Assembly (NCBI GenBank): GCA_949358305.1 | Contig: OX442316.1 | Location: forward strand, 13,392,001 to 13,456,000 | From: Strigamia acuminata | Lineage: Eukaryota > Arthropoda > Chilopoda > Geophilomorpha > Linotaeniidae | Direction of reading: 5' to 3' | DNA length: 64,000 bases | Part shown: in pieces, positions 10,701 to 23,001 of the stretch | Layout: each line of letters opens with the position of its first letter | Numbering within the stretch: position 1 is the stretch's first letter | Notes under the pieces: model-generated | Told to the model about the DNA's origin: nothing | The model's input: the letters and a program-made list of their open reading frames with translations, nothing else | Database searches by the model: none | Translations under genes and position numbers: made by a program

Positions 10701-13700
10701 TTTAATTTTCGCCTCGCGAGCAATCGTTCTCAGCGACTCGGAAAGCGGCGTTGTTTCACGTTTCACCATTCTGCCAACAATCTGCTGCTCGTTCGGTGTC
10801 GGTTTAGGCAACACCTGGTCGTCGTCGTCGTCGTCGTCGTCCAAGATTTTTTCAATCTCGTTGATGTCCACATCAGAAATGTCCGATATAGCGGGCAAAT
10901 CGCTAAACTCGGAGACGTCGTCGAGCAAAGACGTTTCAGACACTGTGTCAGTCATTTTGGCTTCTTCGTCCTCACTCACATTATCTAGATCCAACGAGTA
11001 GATTTCTGAAGAAAAAACGAGCGAAACGCCTTCAGTTCCATCGTTCTTACTTATATATTGATTTTCTTCTTCAACACTATCAATATCTGAGATGAAACAC
11101 TCGTCAGTAACAAGGGCGGGAACTTCTGGCGAACGATGTGAAACTAACTGGGTAGTAGCCGCCTTTTTCACATCTGAAATAGCTCAATCAATCAGACAAA
11201 CACTTCAAAAAAATAAAAATCCGTTTCTTTCAACCCAAACACTTGAATCGGCTGAAACAGAAACACTCAAAAGTTAGACAAATGGCGGATTAAAACAAAA
11301 CAAAGCAAAACAAACGTTTATGCATTTTAACACTAGGGGCGGACGTAACAGTATGTAAATGTAAATCTTCACATTTTATCACTAGAGGGTTGAATCCGGT
11401 AATACAAATCGATTATTAATAACACTAACATTAACTCAAATCAAGAATATGTATCAACAAAATTATACCTTGGTGACTTCTTACGCTTTTGGCAGCAGAT
11501 TCGCCGCCTTTCTTTTCCAAGGACTCTTTCGCCTTTTCGATTTTCGCTTCCGGTTGCGTCGATGACTGAAATGAAATGCAATTTAAACTACGAGTCAATC
11601 GAAAATTTGTATTTGTATTTTCTACGTTTTTATTTCCCGTTTTAACTGTAGTTTGCGACTTCGATGTTGACGAACCCTCTTTGACTTCAGCAGCACTCGA
11701 TTTTTTTGACGGCACGGATTTAAGTTGTTGAGCAAATTCCTCTTTTAATTTATTCAAAATTGATTTCGGTCCACAAAACCGTTTAATTTTCAATTCCGTA
11801 GCTTCGGCTTGCGTAAGATTTTGTTTCACATCGGCCGCCTCCACTATTTTAACTGTTTTAACCGGTGCCACCGTTTTCTTCGTTTCCTGGCTGCTAATCT
11901 TTGCCGGCTCGCTATTCTTCCTCGGCTCGCTGCTCTTCTTCTGCGGCTCGCTGCTCTTCTTCTGCGGCTCGCTGCTCTTCTTCTGCGGCTCGCTCTTCTT
12001 CTGCGGCTCGCTGCTCTTCTTCTGCGGCTCGCTGCTCTTCTTCTGCGGCTCGCTGCTCTTCTTCTGCGGCTCGCTCTTCTTCTGCGGCTCGCTCTTCTTC
12101 TGCGGTTCGCTCTTCTTCTGCGGTTCGCTCTTTTTCTGCGGTTCGCTCTTCTTCTGCGGTTCGCTCTTCTTCTGCGGCTCGCTGCTCTTCTGCGGTTCGC
12201 TCTTCTTCTGCGGTTCGCTTTTCTTCTGCGGTTCGCTTTTCTTCTGCGGTTCGCTTTTCTTCTGCGGTTCGCTTTTCTTCTGCGGTTCGCTCTTCGTTTG
12301 CGGCTCGCTATTCTTCTGCTCAACCACCACACACTCATCTTCATCAAGTTCGTCCGTCACTTCCCAATCTCCATCCATCAAATCGGCCATGTCTTCATCG
12401 CCATCACCGTCAGGGTCTTCATCACCATCACCGTCAGGGTCGCCGTCGCCGTCATCCTCATTTTCAACATCGCCTCCACCCTCACCTTCGGAACCAGAGC
12501 CCTCTTCGGCAATACTCCGAACATCGACTATTTTAAAACTAAACTCATCCTCGTCTTTGCACTTCTTCTCACCATCTGCGGCTTGAACTTCGTTTTTAGT
12601 GTCGTCTTCGATTGCTTTGTCGGCTTTGTCGTCGTCAATTTGAGATTCTTTGTGCTCTTTTTCGTCATTCTTACTAATCGAAGCTGTTTCCTCACTCTCT
12701 AGTTTTTCACTGTCACTAGCGAGTGGTTCGGTGTAATCATCACTCATAAACGATTCGTTTAACTTGGCCTTTTTAGCTTCGCAGTCTTCGGACGATTCGG
12801 TCGGAGTCCGACTCCGTTTTCGCGTATTTTCGTCTTCCGGGTCATTCGATTTATTCACTTCGTCCACCAGCAATTTTAAAATGGAAACCGCATCTATCAT
12901 CGATTCGTCTTCGGCTCCCTTTAAAGGACTCTTATCCGCCGCTTTTTCGTTCGCTGGCGCATTATTTTCAATTCCTTCGTCTTCTTTAGTTTCAATTCCT
13001 TCGTCATCTTTAGTTTCAATTCCTTCGTCATCTTTAGTTTCAATTCCTTCGTCATCTTTAGTTTCAATTCCTTCGTCTTCTTCAGTTTCATCATTCAAAT
13101 TCTCGTCGATTTCTTCCGGTTTTTCGACATTTTTAGTCTCTGCGTGGCTACTGTCCGAACTGTCGTCAATAACGACCATATCGAAATCCCCGAGACAAGT
13201 TTCGTCTTCATTTTCGTCGTTTACTTGCTCGTCGTCCGTATCTAGTGTATATTCGTCTTTCACCAGCAAATCTTCGTCCAAATCCTGTTCGTCGGCTTTT
13301 AATGGAGTTTCCGGTTCCTTTTGCTCGTTTGCAGGTGATTTGGGCTTTGAAGTTTCTTTAGGCTTTGAAATTTCTTTCGGTGCTGTTTTGGGTTCAGGTT
13401 TTTTCTCGCCTTGTTCTTTGGATTTTACACCAACAGGTTTAATTTCAACAATGTATTGCTTCTCTGCGATGGTTTGTTTGCTTTTAATGCTTTGGTCGGA
13501 TTTGGAATTTTCTTTTTTCTCCACGGGGATGGATTTGATGTCTTTTTCGTGTTGTTTCGTCGGTTTTTTCGTCGCAATTCGTGAGGAACTTCTCGTAGAG
13601 GGTGCCGTCGTATCCTCGGCATTCGATTTCTTTCTCGCTGCTTCTTTCTCTTTTCTCGCTTCCCTCTCTTTTCTCGCAGTATCTTCTTTTTTATTGGCTT

Positions 13701-13897
13701 TGTGCACTGCGGATAACATGTGCAAGTCCAATGCCTGAAATAAATGTAAAAAAAAAATTTTGTTTTTAAATTTAAAAATAAAATGAAATAAAATAAATAA
13801 CTAATAAAATAAATTGATTACGGCAATTTCATGTTAATAAAAAATCTACCTTCTGGGAAGTGCAAAATGTGTTGCACAACTCGCATCTGAATAACAT
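7725..13897 (-). CDS. Very large low-complexity nuclear-type protein with one N-terminal C2H2 zinc finger
   Basis: Four coding exons: 13897-13850, 13734-11469, 11173-10226 and 10096-7725. Splice phases agree, giving 1,877 residues. The split zinc finger (CELC at 5-8, His pair after the first junction) is of the U1/matrin-like single C2H2 type. It is followed by Lys/Glu-rich sequence, an acidic 24-bp repeat block (residues ~232-272), about 22 copies of a SEPQKK repeat (~489-627), an Asp run (~882-891), an Arg/Asp/Lys-rich segment, a Gln run (~1477) and a block of NRP-P/S repeats with SP motifs (~1620-1740). The composition suggests a nuclear, RNA- or chromatin-associated scaffold, but I do not recognise the family and assign no function. 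The start is chosen because exon 1 supplies the zinc-finger cysteines in frame. Junctions GAG/GTATAA and ATGG/GTAAGT are good donors. Confidence 0.8.
8140..8500 (-). repeat. In-frame tandem repeat coding NRPxx-LSPxF units
   Basis: About ten diverged units of 30-39 bases, encoding variants of NRPPRVLSPDF, lie within exon 4 of the zinc-finger gene. Unit length is always a multiple of three, so the frame is kept. Confidence 0.8.
11914..12321 (-). repeat. SEPQKK minisatellite inside coding exon 2
   Basis: About 22 head-to-tail copies of an 18-base unit coding SEPQKK, with a 21-base variant coding SSEPQKK clustered toward the 3' side of the coding strand. Copies are nearly identical, which points to recent expansion or homogenisation. 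The array is open in antisense frames as well, an artefact of its composition. Confidence 0.92.
12967..13086 (-). repeat. Five-copy 24-base coding repeat (DEGIETKD)
   Basis: Five tandem 24-base units encode DEGIETKD/ED variants within exon 2 of the zinc-finger gene. The three middle units are identical at the DNA level. Confidence 0.92.
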
Positions 13898-14970
13898 GGC
13901 GGGTGCTCGATGATTGAGGATAAATTCGATCTCGAGTTAAACGATCCTAGAAAGGAAATTCATGAAAGAAGAACACGGCGCTATCAGTCAAGTCTACCGT
14001 TAGCCATTACGGATCTGCAGAAAAAGTATAAATATCGAAAAGCTTCATAAATTATTCTCGATTGTTCCAATGTTAATAAATAGAAAACGTTACCATATTT
14101 ACGGTAATCCTGTTTCAACAAACTAGATTCTTTAGTGTAAAAAACGTAAAGGCATAACAAGATCGCGGATAAACCTTGGTTGTGGTGATAGAAGGTGGAA
14201 ATAATTGTGAATCGGCGCGACCTCTTTTGAGTCAATGCGCAAGTACAGAAATGTTATTGCGCTTTGGGAAAAGATATAGTTGTTTATTTTAAAATTTATA
14301 GAAATCCAGCGGTTATTGTCTTTTTATTTGTCAACGGGACAATAATGACGGAAAGAATGAGTTTTTTACATTAAAATTTATTCAACACAAAAATTGTTAT
14401 TTTTTATTTTGTATAAAATAGATCAAATTATGTTGTTTGCATTTGCACTGAGTTAAAGCGGAGCCTTCAAATTTATAAACAAAAGCGTCGTAAAAATTTT
14501 AAACATATTACAACCATTAAATTATAATCTGCGAACATAACGCCCTGATATAAATATGCTCACTAAAAAATTAAGAAACAAAAGATTTGATTAAAAAAAT
14601 GGCAGTGGATAAACCAAACGAACAAATATTGTTTAAAAATGTCTTAAAAATCGAAAAATTCCTTCATCATATTCCGTTTTAAAACGGAAATATTTGTTCT
14701 AAAAAAATCACAACATTCACATAAAAAAAAAATTTTAAATGTGTACAGTACAAAACATGATATCTCTACATGAGTTAATGTCCTATAAAACTAGCAATAA
14801 TTACACATTATTGCAAAGTACCCTCATTTGGCACAAAGAGCCTGTATAGTTTTAAAATTTTGTTAAAAATATTACTTATCCCATGTATTGCAACATGTAT
14901 TTTTTTTCCAGGAACACTTCACAAATTGCATCAAACAAGACCTTATTCACAACAAAGTCACAAACAGTTG
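13898..14970. other. Spacer: 5' region of zinc-finger gene and 3' UTR of the POU gene
   Basis: No coding frame is supported. Both flanking genes run on the minus strand, so this holds the upstream region of the zinc-finger gene (near 13.9 kb) and the 3' UTR of the POU6-class gene. A minus-strand AATAAA at 14377-14382 is a candidate poly(A) signal for the POU gene. Confidence 0.5.
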
Positions 14971-17900
14971 CTATAACGGTGATGGTTTTAATTTTTTAAT
15001 CGTATTCTTTAATGCCTGTCTTTTGTTACAAAACCACACTCTAACAACTTCACGATCGTAATTGAGTTTTTCAGCAAGCTCGGTCATTTCGGCACCTAAA
15101 AATAAAAATAAAATCATTAAAACTCAATCTCAAAAAATAAAACTTGAAAAAACGCTCAATGTCACCTGATGGATGAGTATTTCTCTCGAAGTGCTGATTA
15201 AGAATATCAAGTGCTTGAGGCGTAAAGGACGTTCTTCTCTTCCGTTTTTTGGATGGTTCAGTTCCGATAAATTCCGTCAAATTTTGAGCCCCATTCTTAT
15301 ACCTTTCTTCAGCTTCTTTCATCCAGCGCTCCAACACCGGCTTAATTTTCTGTGCACTTTTTGGAGTAATGTCCAATTTTTCAAATCTTAAAAAGTAAAA
15401 ATTAAAAAATCAGTTCCGAAGCAACCAAGAATAAAACAAAAACCGCTCGTTCTCACCTACAAATTGCACTCTGACTGTAAGCAGGGCCTTCAGTAATACT
15501 TAAGGCTTGACCCACTTGTGTCTGCGTTAAACCCAATGACAATCGTCTTATTTTAAATGCTTTGGCAAATTCTTTGATTTCCTCTAAATTTATACCGTCA
15601 ACGGTATTGGCATCGCTTTGACTTATCGTGTCTGCAAATATTACAAAATTTAAATTCGGTACAATAAAAATTATTATTACTTAAATCTTTTTAGTTTACT
15701 TGTAATTTCAGGATTTGGAGTAGAGGTCGTGACGGCCTGTTGGCCCGACGTCACTTGGTTTTGCGTTACTTGCAACACTTGCTGTGGCGCACCGGAGTTT
15801 GTCGGTGCCCTCTGCAATTTATTATAATAAATACAACTCGATACAACTCGGAATAAGTAATTACTTGTAAAGTTTGAACTCCCAATTGATTCGATGCCCC
15901 TACAGTTGCTATTTGAATTTGAGCTGTATGCGCTTGTTGTACGAGTGTAGGTGCAATGGCCTGTGGTGTTGTCTGTGTAAAATAAGACTTTTCTTGTTAA
16001 AAATAATTTTTGTTTTTACCACTTTTTAACGGGTAAAAAACCTGCTGAATTTGAGTTTTTGCTGCCGATGAAACAACTTGAGAGATCGATGTTGTCTTGT
16101 TTTCTGTAGTCATATGGCTGGTTTGTCCCTGAATGTGTACAACACTTGTTGGTTGATTAGCTGCTGCCATAACCGGTTGAGTTATTAACTAAAAACGTGC
16201 GTATTACTTAATATTATGCAAAAAAAAGAGTTAGAAACTAAGTTTGAAATTTTACTTGAGATCCTATTGCCATCATTTGTCCAGAAGCATTTGTTACAAA
16301 CTGTGGTATTGTCGTCATTTGATTAGTTAAACCCTGAAGATTACCCGGTAACAGCTGCTGAGTAATAGTTCCCGCACCTAATTAAAAGAAATAATTTTAA
16401 AAAAGGTAAATCCTTTGAAATGCACCACCAAACCTGCAGAGGTTGATGAAACACCTCCGACAGATATCGGTTGCGGCGCGGCGATACCTTGAAGATTATT
16501 CATAGTAGCTGCGTATACTTGACCGTTCGAAGCGACTAATTGCACCATTTGTCCCCCTGTCACTTGGTTGATTGGTATCGTCAAGATTTGTTGAGTTGCC
16601 ACTCCTCATTTGAATAAAAAATAAAGTGTTCATTACAATTTTTCTTCCCCCACATTTTTACATCAATACCTGAAGATGTTGGAATAAGTAGTTGCGCACC
16701 TTGAACTCCTTGCAGTAACTGACCCCCAGCCAATATAAACTGAGGCATTGCAACTTGAGTCAGTGCTTGTGGATGTGTCTAAAATATTAAATTTAAAAAA
16801 AATATATTACAAATCGGCATAAATCCAAGAAAATGATGAAAATGATAAAAACATACTTGATGAGATAATTGCGTCGTATGCGAAGTGACAACGGACGGGC
16901 CTGTGCCGTTAGTTGCTATGGAACTTGTTCCGACATTTGTATGATTTGGCGTTGCGAGCGTTACATTTACATTGGCGGATTGAGATAACTGTCCCAAATT
17001 ATGTCCCAAATTAAGTCCGTGCAATCCGATTGTGGCCATTTGAGGTATTCCGGATAAACCTATCAAATATTTACATTTCAAATGTCAAAATTTCATCCTC
17101 TTTGAGTATATCGTTTTAAATTTTTAATCAGTTTATTCGAGATTTCAACCATTGGAAATAGGAGTGTTATTTCCAAATTGAACGCCATTGGTCAATATAA
17201 ACACACCTTGGATGTTCATCATAGTGGCAAGACCACCTGCAGCAATTTGAGTTGTACCATTGAGTTTTGTCCCGCCCACACCTGCCAGCTGCGACGAGTC
17301 TGCAAATATAACAAAATTATTTAATCAAGCAGGTAAATAAATTGAATTGCTTTCGATTGTGGATAGGAATCTACACCTGTTGTTGTCGAGTCTAATTTTA
17401 ACTCATCGTTGCCGTCGATTGTACCGTTGGCCATTGATTGAACGGCGACCAGTAATTGATCTTGCAATGTACCAGTAAGTTGCGTTGGTGCACCCATTGA
17501 TACAATGCTACCCAATGGCATTGTGTGGCTCGTCAATCCACCTTGTGCGACCGACATTACGGGTAATTGACTAGAGATGATTGAATCCTAAAATAAATAC
17601 AAAAAAAGATAAAAACAAAAATAAAAATATTTTTCTCCATTTTTTAAAAAAAAATTCTTTTTATTTATTTTCTAAAATCCCCCTATCAAAAGCGGTGAGT
17701 CAGATTTTTTTTATTTGCATTTAAGAGGGCATTACCCCATTCAACACAAAGGGCATTTTATTTTTCCAATATGCAAACGATTTTCACCCCCCTCGTATTG
17801 AGTGTTCATTAACCGCGTATTATTAAAGTGCAAAAAAAGAGCCTAAATGTGATTAAAACAATTTTGGGAGTCGAGTAAATTTAATGCTGTTGAATAAAAT

Positions 17901-20900
17901 TATCGTTATCTCAATTAATTGTCCGCTAGCTTAAGAAATTTTCATCCCCATTGGTTTAACACGGAGATATGAGACAAATTCTACATGAATCTGGACAACC
18001 GACATCCTCCTCGTTGTTAACGAGGGTCATAGAAATAGTTGGAAGTCGTGATTCGGAAGCACAAGCGCGGAACTGACAATAGAGCTATAAATAATGAAGA
18101 CGGAGCTTGATTGCCACTGCACTGTCAAGGTGTGCCCGTTTCTTGAATGCACTCTATTCTTCTCTCTTGTTTTCTTTTTTATTATTTTTCTTCTTCGTTT
18201 TTTTTACCCATTACTTATCAATTCCTTCATTTTTTCTAAAAGAAGCCACGCAATTTCCATTTATTTTTAACTTTTATTTTTCTGAATAAATTGCAATTAT
18301 TTGCTTCATTATTTTGAGAAATGGATTAGCAAATTAACATCATTTTGTCGGAACCAGCCAATTATTTTTGCCTCGTTAGAGAAATGAATAAACAAATGTA
18401 ACAGTTTCATATTTTTATGATGAAGAGAGAAAAAAAAATGGGTTTCTGTCTAAACAATTTTATATGAAATAAAAAAAGAAGGAAAAAGTTTGATCATTGC
18501 GAGCTGCTGGACCTACTCATCTAGATTACATACGGTCCATTTGCCTGTCTGAAGCCCCGGCTGTAAAAGCATCATAAAACCCAATGACTTCACAAAAACC
18601 GGGAATTCCAGTTATTGGATTATCCTAGCTATCTTTTATAATAAATGTTTTGGAAACGTGATAATTAAATTTGCAGCATTACTTTAAAATGCAACCAAAA
18701 TTGCATTTTCTTTAAAAAAAAAAAAGAAAAGAAAAAAAGAGAGGGGCCGTTAAACTTAACCAACGGTATCAAGGAGAAGAATTTGCGGAAAATTCCAAGC
18801 CAGTACTTGCTATCTTTTGAAAATTAAAATAAAAATTCTAAATTTTTTAATTTTTTAATACTAAATCAATGGAAAACTCGAGTAAACGGTTCCACAAAAT
18901 ATTCCCACACCATAAAAGTTGTTTTTCTAGAAAAACACACTCGAGAAATTGCTAATTTTATCATTTTGACCACTAGTTATAAATATAATAAACATCAGAG
19001 GTATTTAAATCAAATTGTGTGCACTTGAAACAGCATTTAAAACAAAAGTTTGATAATTGAACAAAAGTTAAACTGTGCGCGTGTTATAGCCAAACACAAA
19101 ATGCACTTGTTCAAAGAGTGGCCTCAATTCAATGATGTTTAAGCACGCGTGTAATCTCATTTCATTTGCATTCTGATTACATTATTCACTTTGGTCCGTG
19201 TGGCAATCCTTAGGAATACATAATTTGCAATTCAGATTACCTTTTGCTTCAAATAGCATCTCATTAAAATTTAAACCAAAAATCGCCCACACACACACAT
19301 AGCAAACAGCTATGTACCTTTACTAATGGAAAATTAAACTTTTATTTGCATTCCAATTTTACATTGGACCAACACACACTATTCAGATAAATTCTAATCT
19401 CCTCCTTAATAATTAACATAGAAAAATAGAAAAAAAAAAGAAGAAAAAAAAACAACTCCTAAGTGCAAATTACAAATTTTGTTCCAACCAGAAGATCTTA
19501 GGCAGTGGAAAACAAATTTGTTCCCGGGATTAGAGCAAATAGCAGTGCAAAGAGGCCACGCATTTCGTTTATTCCGGTTAAATCAATAATTACGCACGGA
19601 ACCAAAGGCTAAAATTAAAATTGTCACCAAAGCACAAAACTAGCTTAGCCCTCGCAACCGCATATTGTTTGTATAGAAAAATCTATTTCCCACATTCGCA
19701 GCACCAATCGGAGCGAATTAAAACTATAAAATCGAGTCCACACAATAATTTGTGTGATTTAATTTCTACTACTCGATCCAATCTCACCGAATTAATCCGC
19801 TAGGTAAAGTAAAGTGAGTGTTATCACACATCAAAAATCCCTCGTCTCATTTGCAAATAAACATTCTAACGTCCACAGCCAGCCACATCGATCCAAAAAA
19901 GCTTAACAAAAGCACAAAAGCGAATATCACGACCATTTAATGGATTTATTTGCTGGAATAAAAATAAAAAAAAATAAAATTGCACTTTCCTTTACTTTGC
20001 TGCAATATATATATTAACATAATCCATAGCATATTTTCAAGTTTTGCTATCCAATAAAATTTAGAATACAAAAAAAAAAATTCATCTCTCTCGTGTGTGG
20101 GGAAAAAAAAGCTATATCTCGAAAAATTTATCTCTTTGACGCGTATTTCGATACGGTTCCTTGTTGGAAGTTTAAAATCCTGTGACTGATTTCGTGTCAA
20201 CTCCAATGTCGATCAAGCAAGGAATTCTGTATTGTGCAAGTGCTGTCATTTTTCAAGTCAGCTTTGATTACCACTGATATTACAAAGTCATTTCATTTCC
20301 TCGCGCACAAGTAAAGAAATCGTCTCGCTTTTCCTCATTTAGATCAGCCATCGCAATTTTAAAACATTTCCCCTCGAAAATGGGATAAAAGATGATTGAA
20401 TGGGAGCCAATAATCGCATCAGAAATCAATCAAACCGCGTTATATTAAAAATGGAAATATTGCCCCCACCCCCAACAAAAAAAAAAAAACGAAAAAAACT
20501 TATTAAAGTGCATACAACACTTTTACGTGTCTTTTTAAAAGAAGAAAAAAGAAAATGGAGTTAGTCCATCTGAGAAATGGACACAGAGATCAATACAAGA
20601 CTATGCAAGACGTGACCGGAGAGTGAATGAATCAATTCTCCATTGGAAATCGTCTTGGTCAGTGAAATACTAGTAATAACCTTCACTCTCACGTTCACAT
20701 TTATTTGTGCAAAGACTCCAAGTGGGAATGATAGCCTTTTCCCCTTAGAACTTGCCAAAAATTCATTATTAATCGACGTAATCTTTATATATAAGATACC
20801 GTATTAATTTTATACCTCTTTTTACACACACCTGCAAGCATATCTTATTCAAGAACCTTATTACATTTTCATAAATGTTCCGGGATAATTTATGCAGCTC

Positions 20901-22877
20901 AATTACCATTTTACATAAACAGGCCTCGCAATCGCAACCCTCTAATTTGCACTGTAAAACGTCTCACGCTTTTCCTTTTCTCATCTTCAGAACTGAATGC
21001 AAACAGAAAGAAAAGAAAAAATAAAAATAAAATCGAAAAAAAAATTAAAAAATTATAAATAATTTAAACAAATTAAAAAGTTGTACTGTACTGTTACATT
21101 AGCACCGTTACTTACTTTCAATCAACCATACTCTTCAAACTGTATACAAGTGTTAATAAATAAATTATATTTTGTAATTATCACTTTCTATTCATGACAT
21201 AACAAACATCACTCATGTGAAAAATAAACTTCCTTTCTATACCAGTTAATTGGTCCTAAAGGTCAGAAGTGTATTTTGGGGCTCCCTGCTCGAGATTACG
21301 TCCAATATTTCGCTGATAATTAAATTAAAATGAAGAAATTTAACATTTTTAAATTTTTATCCAACCCGATCTAACCGAGGTAAGTTTAGTAATATATGGA
21401 CCCAACGGGCGGCCATTAAAATCAAAAACCGTATGGATTTAGTCCCCTAACAAACGATTTATTACCGTGTCCCATCTAATAAAAGTTGGTGATAATTTAT
21501 GTATTAAAGTGGACATTTACACGACCAACTTAAAATGGGGATAAGACTTTAAAAGTTTAAAAAAAAAAATGTAGGTAAAAAAATGGTGGGATTATGTATT
21601 CGCAACCTGTGATTTTGCGCAGTTTATACCAGCGATTAAATTTCATTTTTTTTTTTTTAAATTTTAAACTATAATTTTATCGATTGGGATTTGTGAAATG
21701 GGATAAGACTTATTATTATCATCACTAGATCGGATGATTTACAATTTAATATTGCAGTGATGAAACTTGGCCGAGCCGTCTCAGATAATGAAAAACCTCC
21801 TGAGTTTTATACCTTTATTACAGCATACAGCAACATTAATAGAAACATTAATCAAAATTTAATACATGATAGATAGCACGAGGGTCATTAGAGTCAAGTC
21901 TTGTAAAATTGAAGTTTTTAGAGAAAGAATGATGACGATAAATAATACGAAATGAAAGAAAGGAAAAAGAAAAAGAAAAACAATTATTTTAGAAAGAATA
22001 AATAAATATTTCAGATTGTAGAAGTAGTTGGAAATATTTATTGCACCATCAATGTAGAAAATATATAAATATATATATAAAATTGCAGGATTTTGAGACA
22101 AGTGATGATCGTATATCACAGGGGTGAAAAGTGTTATTCTGCTTTTATGGGATTGAGGTGGAATATGGAAAAAGAGAAAGGGAAAGGGAAAGGGAAAGGG
22201 GAGGAATTACAAAAGTTGGTGATTCATGCACGTAAAATAGCAATCGATGTTGCATATATATATTTATATATTTAACTAATTTATATTTCAAAATGCAATT
22301 GACTAATGTCTTCTACAGAATGAAAATGTGCGGAAATTGAATTTCCACTCAGCGGCAGCAACGGAAGGTAATAGAATATTTATGAATCATTAAAACTATT
22401 ATCAAAAGATTTTAATTTCCAAAGTCGAAAACAAAATAATTAATAATTAATGATTTTCTTTCTCTTTTCAGTTATAAATTTATTTTGTGTGTAAAAAAAA
22501 AAAAATAAAAAATGAAATAATGAAATAAAAATAAAAAATGTTGTTGGAACATGAACAACACTTGGATCGACAAATCTCTTGACGAAAAAATTCAAATTAC
22601 CACCATCAGTTAGTTCTCCATAACACGATCAAAACGCGATTAAGGAGGGGACTAATAATGTTGATTCTGATTATGTCATAATTGTATCACGTCAGTGCAT
22701 TCAAATTGTCATTTGAAACTACCCGCCAATAATCTTTCTTTTTTAAATAAAAAAAAAAAAATTGTTCCACCGTACCTCTGGTTTCACGACAGGTGTGATG
22801 GTCAGTTGAGTCCTGTCGTCGTCCGACAACGAATATGTCACCACGGCAGCCGCTTCGTTAGTGCCGTCGCTGTCCAT
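14971..22877 (-). CDS. pdm3: POU6-class POU-homeodomain transcription factor (pdm3 / POU6F orthologue)
   Basis: Thirteen coding exons: 22877-22776, 17587-17377, 17299-17207, 17059-16857, 16778-16670, 16604-16434, 16377-16256, 16188-16042, 15972-15865, 15811-15700, 15631-15457, 15386-15166 and 15095-14971. All phases agree (632 residues). The N-terminal ~470 residues are Gln/Thr/Val-rich like POU6F proteins. The POU-specific domain (~475-545) carries GLTQTQVGQALSITEGPAYSQSAICRF in pieces across exons, and the homeodomain (~565-624) ends with the POU signature VWFCNKRQ. The conserved linker is of POU6 type, unlike Oct or Brn3 classes. It is a nuclear DNA-binding factor; pdm3 acts in neuron identity in flies. 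The start ATG at 22877 is the first in frame in that exon. Upstream non-coding exons are likely at 22953-23001 and possibly 25938-26050. Skipping donor 17206 for a later GT near 17155 would add about 17 residues. Confidence 0.93.
17588..22775 (-). other. 5.2 kb first coding intron of the POU6-class gene
   Basis: No coding exon with acceptable splice signals is visible. The intron has three perfect octamers ATTTGCAT (17713-17720, 19164-19171, 19344-19351), related sites such as ATTTGCAAAT near 19850, and a short (GGGAAA)n run near 22166-22202. It is likely to contain regulatory sequence, but nothing specific is proven. Confidence 0.6.
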
Positions 22878-22952
22878 ACCGTTCTCTGCAAATAAGTTTG
22901 TCATAAAAAGTCAATTTTAATCCCAAACAAGCAAAATGAAAACTCCACTTAC

Positions 22953-23001
22953 AAAATCCACGCCTGGCATCAGCGCTGCGCTTCGAATCAATCAAAACTT
23001 T
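22953..23001 (-). other. Probable 5' leader exon of the POU6-class gene
   Basis: A 49-base block bounded by TTTTTTTTGTAG acceptor and a strong GTAAGT donor, immediately upstream of the exon with the start codon. Joined to the next exon in its only long open frame it creates a TAG, so it is read as leader rather than coding sequence. Confidence 0.5.

Noticed and set aside
11844-12347. Minus-strand Arg/Ala/Ser-repeat frame of 167 codons
   Set aside because: Out-of-frame reading of the same minisatellite inside exon 2.
11809-12702. Plus-strand open frame of 297 codons (Leu/Arg repeats), plus another at 11901-12536
   Set aside because: Antisense to the SEPQKK array; the repeat has no stop in several frames because of its composition.
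12764-13738. Plus-strand Ser/Phe-rich frame of 324 codons
   Set aside because: Antisense of the acidic Glu/Lys coding exon; GAA/GAT read backwards gives TTC/ATC.
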